Of a stretch of 64,000 nucleotides of DNA, positions 36,926 to 47,729 are shown in pieces. The notes beneath the pieces were generated by a model, which ran no database searches, was not told the origin of the DNA, and worked only from the letters and a program-made list of their open reading frames with translations. Both the position numbers and the translations under genes were made by a program. Numbering within the stretch: the first letter of the stretch is position 1; the number at the start of each line of letters is the position of its first letter. The stretch comes from Haematobia irritans (Eukaryota; Arthropoda; Insecta; Diptera; Muscidae), in contig NC_134398.1 in NCBI RefSeq assembly GCF_050003625.1, positions 204,401,313 to 204,465,312 on the forward strand. Reading direction: 5' to 3'.

Positions 36926-38278
36926 ACAGGTTGGCTGATAAGTCCCCGGTCTAACAAAGAAAAACACATTTTTTTTTGTCAAAATTCGTTTTTATTATTC
37001 AACATAGTTCCCTTCAAGAGCGACACAACGATTATAACAGATTGGCTGATAAGTCCCCGGTCTAACAAAGAAAAACACATTTTTTTTGTCAAAATTCGTT
37101 TTTATTATTCAACATAGTTCCCTTCAAGAGCGATACAACGATTATAACGACCTTCCAATTTTTTGAAAGTATTTTGGTAGTACTCCTTCGGTTTCGGCGA
37201 TCACCTCTTCACTGCAGCCAAATTTTTTCCCTGCGAGCATCTTTTTGAGGTCTGAGAACAAGAAAAAGTCGCTGGGGGCCAGATCTGGAGAATACGGTGA
37301 GTGGGGAAGCAATTCGAAGCCCAATTCATGAATTTTTGCCATCGTTCTCAATGACTTGTGGCACGGTGCGTTGTCTTGGTGGAACAACACTTTTTTTCTT
37401 CTTCATATGGGGCCGTTTTGCCGCGATTTCGACTTTCAAACGCTCCAATAACGCCATATAATAGTCACTGTTGATGGTTTTTCCCTTCTCAAGATAATTG
37501 ATAAAAATTATTCCATGCACATCCCAAAAAAACAGAGGCCATTACTTTGCCAGCGGACTTTGAGACGGTTCACCGGTCCACTCAGACGACTGTCGATTGG
37601 ACTCAGGAGTGTAGTGATGGAGCCATGTTTCATCCATTGTCACATATCGACGGAAAAACTCGGGTGTATTACGAGTTAACAGCTGCAAACACCGCTCAGA
37701 GTCATCAACACGTTGTTGATTTTGGTAAAATGTGAGCTCGCGCGGCACCCATTTTGCACAGAGTTTCCGCATATTCAAATATTGATGAATGATATGACCA
37801 ACACGTTCCTTTGATATCTTTAAGGCCTCTGCTATCTCGATCAACTTCATTTTACGGTCATTCAAAATCATTTTGTGGATTTTTTTGATGTTTTCGTCGG
37901 TAACCACCTCTTTCGGGCGTCCACTGCGTTCACCGTCCTCCGTGCTCATTTCACCACGCTTGAATTTTGCATACCAATCAATTATTGTTGATTTCCCTGG
38001 GGCAGAGTTTGGAAACTCATTATTAAGCCAAGTTTTTGCTTCCACCGTATTTTTTCCCTTCAGAAAACAGTATTTTATCAAAAAACGAAATTCCTTTTTT
38101 TAAAATTTTTTCACAATGACAAAAGTTGCTTCACAAACGACGCTCTATCTCACAAACTAATTGACTTACAGATTTCAAATTTTGACACGAATCATTTGAA
38201 GGTTGGTACTATATAAAAATAATATGCATTTAATACTAGCGACGCCATCTATGTATCAGACCGGGAACTTATCAGCCC
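36926..38278 (-). mobile_element. Irritans-type mariner element with duplicated terminus
   Basis: The left terminus ACAGGTTGGCTGATAAGTCC follows a TA (36924-36925). The right terminus, reversed, reads GGGCTGATAAGTTCCCGGTC, truncated by a few bases at 38278. The terminal 110 bp is present twice in tandem (36926-37036 and 37037-37146), with breakpoints at TA dinucleotides. It encodes a broken transposase on the minus strand. Terminus and protein strongly resemble the irritans subfamily of horn-fly type. Confidence 0.9.
37105..38101 (-). pseudogene. Mariner transposase (DD34D, irritans subfamily), decayed
   Basis: A cut-and-paste transposase that binds the terminal repeats and moves the element to TA sites; here it is inactive. 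The N-terminal helix-turn-helix region is readable (GKNTVEAKTWL, SGRPKEVVTDEN), followed by the linker WVPREL and the first catalytic aspartate in MDETWLHHY (frame 38081-37542). The initiation codon is lost, leaving TTT/TAA at the expected place. After EPSQSP a deletion of about 17 bp and a T-run expansion shift the frame. HGIIFINYLEKGKT lies in a second frame. The second aspartate (HQDNAPCHKS) and third (APSDFFLF, 34 residues later) lie in a third frame. A further deletion precedes the C-terminus, which ends GNYVE. All catalytic residues survive, but at least three frameshifts separate them. Confidence 0.92.
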
Positions 38279-38349
38279 TCAGATATGCTATTGAAAATGC
38301 GGATGTACAAAATTGTGCAGGGTTTAATCGGAATATATATATTCGATTA

Positions 38350-40249
38350 AATATTTTTTGCCAGTTTTTGTTTTTGCAATTCTATTTTGAAATGTTTGTT
38401 TTTACCCAAAGGAGTAGGAAAGTCCACAACAGCATCTGGCTGAATGCTTAAGAAAATATTATTATTATTACTGTCACTTATGGATGTCGTCGTTTTTAAG
38501 TTAAGTTGTTTGTTTGTTACACAATAATTCTGTTATTGGTACTGTTTAAGAAACGTAATGCTTTAACATATAACGACAAACCACCAGAAGGAAGGATCTG
38601 TAAGAGAAATATTTGTTATAAATGATGACAAATGCAACAAGCAGTGTGAGATAATAAATTATTACGAAAATACCTCAAGATACCATAGCCGGAGACGTCC
38701 AATATAACGTATACTGGTACATTAGCTCTCTCTCTCTCTCTTTCTCTTACTCTCTCTGACCCCTTCAACCACATCCCAAAATGAAATATGGTACATACCT
38801 AGAGCTTCTTTAGCTTTACGAGATAATACCATCAGCATTAAGAATTCTGTTTTTCATGCTCTCAGATGCTGGTAGCTGGGCAAGAAGGAGAGAATATAAA
38901 GACGAGGTAGAGGTGGGTAGTTGGTTGCCTGGGCTGACATTGTGTGGTTGTGGTGTGGATAGCCTTACCACATTTTCTTGTGGCTGAAATCTGTTAGGAA
39001 AATTTCCTTATCAAAGGAATGTTGCGTCCGTCCTAAGGCTTTAAAAGGAGGTTAGAATTTTCGCATGTTTCCAACACAACAGGAAATGAAGAGATAACTG
39101 TTTAAATTAATGTCTCTAACAGCCAGTAAATATTTAAATAAGTTTTTGGGGCAGACAATATCTGAAAATATATGTACTGTGTGTGTGTGGGTGAGGAATG
39201 GGGTGACATACATATTTCAAATGGGGGATCATTTAGATCCCCTAAAACCGTATTTGTAATGATTTATTTTAAGCTTTTTGATGTTCAATTTCAATAAATT
39301 TTAATTTAAGTATTTTTTCTCTCGTTTCAGAGTAATTACATGGGGGCGAAAAAGGTAGGTTTACGATTTTCAATAAATAAGAGAAAATCTTTAGATTAAA
39401 AAAAATTGTATAGCGTTTCAAGTAAATTCCCCTTTTCCAGAATGAAAAAACTTTATCCTTCTTACTCGCATATTTGCCAGAACATGAAAAGCTTTTCTAG
39501 CTAAGCTCTTTTAGCTGTTTTTTCATAGAATTTAAACTTTCTTGCCTTCATGAAGAAATTAGAGAAATGAAAAAAGTTTTTAATCTTTTGAAAAAAGTTT
39601 TAAATATACCATCATAAGAAATCTCAGAATTTTATCCATATCCAACTGAATGTCACTGAATAGCCACCCTTATGGGTATTCGACATTTAATGGAACATCG
39701 CTGCCACACCGTTCTATGTACGTCGATTTAAATCAGATTTCCGTCGTTAACTTTGGCCATCGTCACATCTCAAGTCAAGCCATTATTTGCACACATCATA
39801 TGATGTTACCATAAACTTGGCATTGAATGGGGGGAAAAATTGCAGGGAACGAGAGTAGCAAGTGAAACAAGTGAAACTGGTCCCAATATTGGCCAACAAA
39901 CTCCTTGAAACTTGGCCAAGCAGAGCACATTTTCCACATACTTTTGTCCAGAGTTTAAAACTGTCGTGTCAATGACATTTTTTTTTGTTACTTACAAACT
40001 CACACTAAATTGCCATGGTCCAACTATGAGTAACTGGTTCATCCATGAATTCCAATATGTACTTGTTTCGGCTCGTATAGTAGCCAAGCGGTGGTCCAGA
40101 TATACACTGAGATATTTTAAGGAACAATTTTGTTAGAAAATTGATTATCATTCTAAAAAAAATTTTTTTCAATATCATTAAAGTAAAAAAATAAAAAAAA
40201 CTGATTTTTATTAAAAATTTAAAACAAAAGTTTTTAAATTAGTAATTAA
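38350..40249. other. About 1.9 kb low-repeat DNA, no gene supported
   Basis: Contains a CT microsatellite (38727-38760) and GT-rich tract near 39180. Short open frames lack recognisable domains. Possible intronic or intergenic unique sequence. Confidence 0.4.
38727..38760 (+). repeat. (CT)n microsatellite
   Basis: An imperfect CT/CTTT tract of about 34 bp. Confidence 0.85.
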
Positions 40250-40493
40250 CCCTCTAATGCCCCATTTTTTTTTGCCAGCGGATTAAATATTCAATGTTAA
40301 CGGCACAAAAAGGAGAAAACTAAACAAGAAAAAAATTATACGGTTAAATTCAGTATATGCTGGTAAGCCTCTTGAATAGTTTTAACTAAGTTTTCTTTTC
40401 ATTTTATCCATATTTGTTGTCTTAAGGTGTGTTTTATTAAAAGCTTGCTGATTTAATGAAGCCCGCCTAAAGGCGGGATTGGGCATTAGAGGA
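40250..40493. mobile_element. PiggyBac-like MITE
   Basis: A 244-bp element flanked by TTAA (40246-40249 and 40494-40497). Ends are CCCTCTAATGCCC on the left and, reversed, TCCTCTAATGCCC on the right, with an internal CCGCCTAAAGGCGG palindrome near the right end. TTAA duplication and CCY-start termini are the signature of piggyBac elements. No transposase is present. Confidence 0.82.
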
Positions 40494-41441
40494 TTAAATA
40501 AAAATTTAATTACAATTTAGCTAAATATAATCGAATTTATACAAAAGTCCGATTATCATCAAATATTCTATGCAAATTCGATTAGCATCACATTTCCTAT
40601 GAAAATTCCATTAACATCAACATTTCTATAAAAATTCGAATATAAAAAAATTATTCAATGAAAATTCGATATAATGAAATTTTCTACGAGAATATGATTA
40701 TCATAAAATTTTTTATGAAAAGTCGATTAGCAAATTTATATAAAAAATCGCTAATCACAAAAATTTCTATGAAAATTCGATCATGACGAAATATTTCTAT
40801 AAAAATTTCAATATCATTAAATTTTCTATAAAAATTTGATATACTGGAAATTCGATCATTATGACATTTTTGTATCAAAACTCGATTATCACAAAATAAG
40901 AATTCATTTAGCATTTAATATACTTAAAAAACTGGATTAGGACGAAAATCTAAAAAAAAAAATCGAATAACAAGAACATTTCTATGAAAATATGATCAAA
41001 ATAAGATTTTTTTATAAAAATTCGATTATCACAACATTTTTTAAAAAAAAATCGAAGAATATTCGTTTATCATCGAATGGTTTTATGAAATCTCGATGAT
41101 TAATAAACTCTGTATAAAAATTGCATTGGATTGGATAATCATCAATTGGAATTGGAAGTTCGATCGTCTTCCATTATTATATAAAAATTCGATCATTACG
41201 AAAATTTCTATAAAAATTCGATTCGATTATTATAAAATATTTTCTAAACATTCAATTATAATCAAATATCACCAAATTTTCTATGAAAATTAGATTATTA
41301 AGATTTTTTTTATATAAATTCACATATTATCAAAATTTCCATGCAAGTTCGTTTATCCCGAAGCAACGATTATCATAAAATTTTTATATAAACTTTCGAT
41401 TCTAATATATATATATTTTTTTTAAAGTAGCATCAAATATA

Positions 41442-42374
41442 AAGGGTGATTTGTTAAGAGCTTGATAACTTTTTTTTTAAAAAAACGCATAAAATTTGCA
41501 AAATCTCATCGGTTCTTTATTTGAAACGTTAGATTGGTCCATGACATTTACTTTTTGAAGATAATTTCATTTAAATGTTGACCGCGGCTGCGTCTTAGGT
41601 GGTCCATTCGGAAAGTCCAATTTTGGGCAACTTTTTCGAGCATTTCGGCCGGAATAGCCCGAATTTCTTCGGAAATGTTGTCTTCCAAAGCTGGAATAGT
41701 TGCTGGCTTATTTCTGTAGACTTTAGACTTGACGTAGCCCCACAAAAAATAGTCTAAAGGCGTCAAATCGCATGATCTTGGTGGCCAACTTACCGGTCCA
41801 TTTCTTGAGATGAATTGTTCTCCGAAGTTTTCCCTCAAAATGGCCATAGAATCGCGAGCTGTGTGGCATGTAGCGCCATCTTGTTGAAACCACATGTCAA
41901 CCAAGTTCAGTTCTTCCATTTTTGGCAACAAAAAGTTTGTTAGCATCGAACGATAGCGATCGCCATTCACCGTAACGTTGCGTCCAACAGCATCTTTGAA
42001 AAAATACGGTCCAATGATTCCACCAGCGTACAAACCACACCAAACAGTGCATTTTTCGGGATGCATGGGCAGTTCTTGAACGGCTTCTGGTTGCTCTTCA
42101 CTCCAAATGCGGCAATTTTGCTTATTTACGTAGCCATTCAACCAGAAATGAGCCTCATCGCTGAACAAAATTTGTCGATAAAAAAGCGGATTTTCTGCCA
42201 ACTTTTCTAGGGCCCATTCACTGAAAATTCGACGTTGTGGCTCGTTAGTAAGTCTATTCATGATGAAATGTCAAAGCATACTGAGCATCTTTCTCTTTGA
42301 CACCATGTCTGAAATCCCACGTGATCTGTCAAATACTAATGCATGAAAATCCTAACCTCAAAAGAATCACCCCT
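41442..42374 (-). mobile_element. DD41D (rosa-type) mariner relative, copy 1
   Basis: A 933-bp element flanked by TA (41440-41441 and 42375-42376). Ends are AAGGGTGATTTGTTAAGAGC and, reversed, AGGGGTGATTCTTTTGAGG. It retains both termini and the catalytic part of the transposase, but lacks the region that would encode the N-terminal DNA-binding domain, so it is an internal-deletion derivative. It is inserted in family C repeats. Confidence 0.9.
41548..42261 (-). CDS. Transposase catalytic domain, DD41D, lacking N-terminal HTH
   Basis: A continuous 237-codon frame from ATG (42261) to stop. The catalytic triad is intact: D35 in LFSDEAHF, D128 in FQQDGATCH and D170 in DLTPLDYFLWG. There are 41 residues between the second and third aspartate, which defines the DD41D (rosa) branch of Tc1/mariner. 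Full-length relatives have about 340 residues, with two helix-turn-helix motifs before the catalytic core; here only MNRLTNE precedes PQRRIFSEWA. The fusion is in frame, so a truncated protein could in principle be made, but without the DNA-binding domain it should not transpose by itself. Confidence 0.88.
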   Translation of the reverse strand: MNRLTNEPQRRIFSEWALEKLAENPLFYRQILFSDEAHFWLNGYVNKQNCRIWSEEQPEAVQELPMHPEKCTVWCGLYAGGIIGPYFFKDAVGRNVTVNGDRYRSMLTNFLLPKMEELNLVDMWFQQDGATCHTARDSMAILRENFGEQFISRNGPVSWPPRSCDLTPLDYFLWGYVKSKVYRNKPATIPALEDNISEEIRAIPAEMLEKVAQNWTFRMDHLRRSRGQHLNEIIFKK

Positions 42375-44480
42375 TACTATACCATATTTATGAAAATTCG
42401 GTTATCATGACATTTTCTTTGAAAATTTGATTAACACTAAATTTTCTATGAAAATTCGATTAACACGAAATTTTCTGGGAAAATTTGATTATTATCAAAT
42501 TATTTTCTATGAAAATTCAATTATCAACAAAATTTCTAGAAAAATTCCATTATCATAAAATGTTCTATGAAAATTCGACTATAATAAATTTTTCTTTGAA
42601 AATTCGATTACAAACAAATTTTTTATGAAAATTCGAATATCATTAAAATTTCTATGAAAACCCCGATTACCACGAAAATTTTCACAATATTTCGATTATC
42701 ATAAAATTTTGCTATAAACTGAAACTGAAATACATTTTTCATGAAAATTAAATTAGCATCAAATATTCTATATAATCAACATCTTTTAAGAAAACTCGAT
42801 TATCACGAACATTTTTACGATATTAAAATTCGATTATCTTCAAATATTCTATGAAATTCTATGAAAATTGGACTAACACGAAGTTTGTTATGAAAATTCC
42901 ATAATATCATAAAATTTTCTATAAATTTTCGATTGTCTTAAAATTATTTATAAATAAAATCTTCTATGAAAATTCAATTATCTTAAAATGTTCTATGAAA
43001 ATTCGATTATCATCAAATTTTCTATGAAAATTCGATTATCGTCAAATTTTATATGAACATTCGATTAACACGAAATTTTCTTTGAAAATTCGATTACCAT
43101 CAAATTTTCTATAAACATTCGATTAACACGAAATTTTGTATGAAAATTCGATTATCATCAAATATTCTATGAAAATTCAATTATCTTAAAATGTTCTATG
43201 AAAATTCAATTATCTTAAAATGTTCTATGAAAATTCGATTATCGTCAAATTTTATATGAAAATTCGATTATGGTCAAATTTTATATGAAAATTCGATTAA
43301 CACGAAATTTTCTTTGAAAATTCGATTACCATCAAATTTACTATAAACATTCGATTAACACGAAATTTTGTATGAAAATTCGATTATCATCAAATATTCT
43401 ATGAAAATTCGATTATCATAAAATTTTCTATGATAATTCGATTATCATAAAATTTTCTATGAAAATTCGATTATCGTCAAATTTTCTTTGAAAATTTAAT
43501 TATCGTAAAATTTTCTATGAAAATTTAATTATCGTAAAATTTTCTATGAAAACTCGATTATCATCAAATTTTCTATGAAGATTCGATTATCGTCAAATTT
43601 TATATGAAAATTCGAATATCATCAAATTCGACGATATTAAAATTCGATTATCATCAAATATTCTATGAAATTCTATGAAAATTCGACTAACACGAAGTTT
43701 GCTATGAAAATTCCATAATATCATAAAATGTTCTATAAATTTTCGGTTATCATAAAATTATTTATAAATAAAATCTTCTATGAAAATTCAATTATCTTAA
43801 AATGCTCTAGGAAAATTCGAGTATCGTCAAATTTACTATAAAAATTCGATTTCGATTTTCAATGAAAATTCGAGTATCGTCAAATTTTCTATGAAAATTC
43901 GATTATCGTCAAATTTTAAATGAAAATTCGATTATCATCAAATATTCTATGAAAATTCGATTACCATACAATTTTCTATGAATATTCGATTATCATCAAA
44001 TTTTCTATGAAAATTCCATTAACACGAAATTTTCTTGGAAAATTCGATTATCGTAAAATTTTCTATGAAAATTCGATTATCATCAAATTCTTGTATGAAA
44101 ATTCGATTATCCTTAAAATTTCTATGAAAATTCGATTACCCTCAAATTTTCATAGAAAATTTCCACGATATTTAAATTCGATTAACATCAAAATTTCTAT
44201 GAAAATTCTACGAAAATGTAATTATCATTAAATGTTCAATGAAACTTCGATTATCGCAAACATTTTTATAAACATTTATTATTATAAAAATTTCTAACAA
44301 ATCGATTGTCGTCCAAATATTCATAAAATTTCTATTTTCATCAAAATATTCCGTAAAAATTGGATTACCACAAAAGTTTTTTATGAAAATTCGATTATTA
44401 TTAAATTTTATATGAAAATTCGATAAAAAAAAACTATTCCTTAAAATTCGATTATCATAAAAACTATTCCATAAAATTTC

Positions 44481-45065
44481 GATTACGATAAAATATTCTA
44501 TAAAAATTCGATTATGATCAAATGTTATATGAATAATCGAATATGATGATGAAAATTCATCATCGATGAAAATTCAATATCACAAAAATATCTAAAAAAT
44601 ATTCTAACGTCATAAAATGTTCTATGAAAATTCGATTATAACGAAAATGAAAATTCATTCATTCAATTCGATTATCATAAAATTTTCCATTAAAACTCGA
44701 TTACCATCAAATTTTCCATGAAAACTCCATTATTTTCAAATTCTTCATGAAAATTCGATTATCATGAAATATCGATTACGATAAAATATTCTATAAAAAT
44801 TCGATTATGATCAAATGTTATATGAATATTCGAATATGATGATGACAATTCATCATCGATGAAAATTTAATATCACAAAAATATCTAAAAAATATTCTAA
44901 CGTCATAAAATGTTCTATGAAAATTCGATTATAACGAAAATGAAAATTCATTCATTCAATTCGATCATCATAAAATTTTCCATTAAAACTCGATTACCAT
45001 CAAATTTTCCATGAAAATTCCATTATTTTCAAATTCTTCATGAAAATTCGATTATCATCAAATTT
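44481..45065 (+). repeat. 293-bp tandem duplication inside family C
   Basis: Two successive copies (from 44481 and 44774) share irregular features such as AATATGATGATG, TCATCATCGATG and AAAATTCATTCATTCAATTC, so they reflect a segmental duplication of about ten 29-bp units, not just the basic repeat. Confidence 0.85.
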
Positions 45066-45425
45066 TCCATGAAAATTCAATTATCATCAAATTTTTCATT
45101 AAAATTCAATTATCATCAAATTTTTCATTGAAACTCGATTATCATCTAATTTTCCATGAAAATTCACTTATCATTACATATTTATATAAAAATTCGATTA
45201 TCATCAAATTTTCTTTAAAAATTCGATTATCATCAAATTTTCTTTAAAAACTCGATTATTATGAAATTTTCTAAAAAACTGTTATTATCCAAATCTATAA
45301 AAATTCGGTTATCATCACATATTTCTATAAAACTTGGATTATCAAAATTTTCTATGAAAATTTGATTATTATCAAATTTTCGAAAAAAAATCGATTATTA
45401 TAAAATTATCTAAGACATTTGGGTA

Positions 45426-46454
45426 ATCCCTAGTATTCCATAAAGCCTCATTTGTTTACATAAAAATTCCTTATATCATTGAAGAGTTAATTTTTCTTCA
45501 GTGCTTTTAAAGTCAAATTTGGTGCTTTTCTTACTCTGGATTGTTTGATTTTTTTTTGTCTATTCTAATGACTCCAACAAGTATCTATTGATTACTGGAT
45601 GTGGTTTCGCTAGATAGAGAGGTAATTCAATTGCATATTTCGGTTCGGGAAAAACAACATAGAAAAAAGGCCATTACCCACCGGTTACACAACATTTCCG
45701 CTTTTAAGTGCAGACTTAACTCGTTGATATTTTACAGTTGCATAAAATTCAAAAATATTTTTGAACGACACATAAAGGCAATATACGGCATCAATTTACC
45801 TAGAGCGTTCAGCCATTATAAAAATGGCTACGACACACTCTCATACCAACTCCAACATAAACGTAACGTCTATAAAAGCCGCAACATGTGAGACACTTAA
45901 TCAAAATGTCATCAGCAGCATCATCGTCATCATCTCATCTCCAGTTGTGGTTGGATGGGCCTGACTGCTGCCTAGTTTAGTTGCAGAACATGATCCTAAA
46001 ACGGTATCGACATTATCCGCAAAGCATCGCCACAGGAAAGAACCATCATCACTAACACAAATAATGTCATCTTCTCTAATATAAAAATAATACTTTGTCA
46101 TACTTCCAGTCATGTTTTCTATTTTCCCTCTGTCTAACCTAAAATGGTGACTGCAAAACGTACAGAACTCATAAGAGAGTGGCGGGCAGAAGGGCCGATA
46201 AAAGGACAGACGGAAATATCATTGGATATATGTATATGCGAACTTTTAAGTATCCTACTTTTTTTGATGTCATACAAAATATATCATCAAGGGGATATAA
46301 AAGTAGAGACACAGAGAGAGAGAGATTATGAGAGTATAAGAACTATGGCGCATATTAAGTTTGTAATTTTTATTTTATAGAAAATATTGATAATAACGCA
46401 AAATTTATAGATGATTTTATTATTAAGGAATAATGTAGAAAATTTAATGGCAAT
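45426..46454. other. Spacer between opposite family C blocks
   Basis: About 1 kb without tandem structure. Two open frames (45601-45891 plus, 45901-46113 minus) show no recognisable domain. A GA tract lies at 46310-46325. Confidence 0.4.
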
Positions 46455-46800
46455 TTTGTATTTGTCGAAATTTTGTAGAAATTATGATGATCGAATTTTC
46501 ATAGTAAATTTTTAATAGTAATCTAATTTTCCCAGAAAATTTTATGATATTCGAATTTCCCTAGAAAATTGATGATGATCGAATTTTTCTAGAAAATTTG
46601 ATGATAATCGAATTTCCATACTAAATTTAATGATAACCGAATTTCCATAGAAAAATTAATAACAATCTATATCCATAAAAAAAGTTTAATATTATAGTTA
46701 AATTCTCATTTAAAATTATTGATGGTTATCGAATTTTCACAGATAATTTTTATAGAAAATTTTTACTAATAATCAAATTTTCATAGAAGATTATCATATA

Positions 46801-47729
46801 AAAGGTGATTTGTTAAGAGCTTGATAACTTTTTTTAAAAAAAAAAACGCATAAAATTTGCAAAATCGGTTCTTTATTTGAAACGTTAGATTGGTCCATGA
46901 CATTTACTTTTTGAAGATAATTTCATTTAAATGTTGACCGCGGCTGCGTCTTAGGTGGTCCATTCGGAAAGTCCAATTTTGGGCAACTTTTTCGAGCATT
47001 TCGGCCGGAATAGCCCGAATTTCTTCGGAAATGTTGTCTTCCAAAGCTGGAATAGTTGCTGGCTTATTTCTGTAGACTTTAGACTTGACGTAGCCCCACA
47101 AAAAATAGTCTAAAGGCGTCAAATCGCATGATCTTGGTGGCCAACTTACCGGTCCATTTCTTGAGATGAATTGTTCTCCGAAGTTTTCCCTCAAAATGGC
47201 CATAGAATCGCGAGCTGTGTGGCATGTAGCGCCATCTTGTTGAAACCACATGTCAACCAAGTTCAGTTCTTCCATTTTTGGCAACAAAAAGTTTGTTAGC
47301 ATCGAACGATAGCGATCGCCATTCACCGTAACGTTGCGTCCAACAGCATCTTTGAAAAAATACGGTCCAATGATTCCACCAGCGTACAAACCACACCAAA
47401 CAGTACATTTTTCGGGATGCATGGGCAGTTCTTGAACGGCTTCTGGTTGCTCTTCACTCCAAATGCGGCAATTTTGCTTATTTACGTAGCCATTCAACCA
47501 GAAATGAGCCTCATCGCTGAACAAAATTTGTCGATAAAAAAGCGGATTTTCTGCCAACTTTTCTAGGGCCCATTAACTGAAAATTCGACGTTGTGGCAGA
47601 TCGTTCGGCTATTCATGATGTAATGTCAAAGCATACTGAGCATCTTTCTCTTTGACACCATGTCTGAAATCCCACGTGATCTGTCAAATACTAATGCATG
47701 AAAATCCTAACCTCAAAAGAATCACCCTT
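46801..47729 (-). mobile_element. DD41D (rosa-type) mariner relative, copy 2
   Basis: A 929-bp element flanked by TA (46799-46800 and 47730-47731), ends AAAGGTGATTTGTTAAGAGC and, reversed, AAGGGTGATTCTTTTGAGG. Nearly identical to copy 1 along its length except at the internal junction, an A/T run and a small CTCAT deletion. Same strand as copy 1, although the arrays they occupy are opposite, so it is an independent insertion. Confidence 0.9.
46904..47617 (-). pseudogene. DD41D transposase catalytic domain, nonsense-mutated
   Basis: From MAENPLF-equivalent onward (frame 47557-46904) the protein matches copy 1 residue for residue, including all three catalytic aspartates. Upstream, the codon equivalent to E15 of copy 1 is TAA, and the segment after the ATG is one base shorter, so the start is out of frame with the rest. 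It cannot make the same fusion protein. Confidence 0.88.

Larger units (their letters stand above)
36790..38345 (+). mobile_element. Third D-family tail, split by mariner
   Basis: A further TTTTTACTAACATTGTGTTT tail directly after the previous D end, interrupted at CCTTTATA by the mariner (36926-38278), then continuing GATATGCTATTGAAAATG to GTGCAGGGTTTAAT. The final hairpin is lost. Confidence 0.65.
40530..45425 (+). repeat. 29-bp tandem array, family C, block 1
   Basis: The largest array, with well over 100 units of the form AAATTTTCTATGAAAATTCG plus ATTATCATC (29 bp). Variants include ATTAACACG, ATTATCGTC and ATTACCATC. Higher-order duplications are visible: a 293-bp offset (44481 and 44774), an 814-bp offset (42817 and 43631) and shorter ones near 43030/43230. 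Interrupted by a DD41D element at 41442-42374. The region before 41440 is more degenerate than the centre, typical of edge decay. Confidence 0.93.

Noticed and set aside
45601..46113. Two open frames of 70-96 codons in the spacer between C blocks
   Set aside because: No start context, domain or composition shift supporting a gene.
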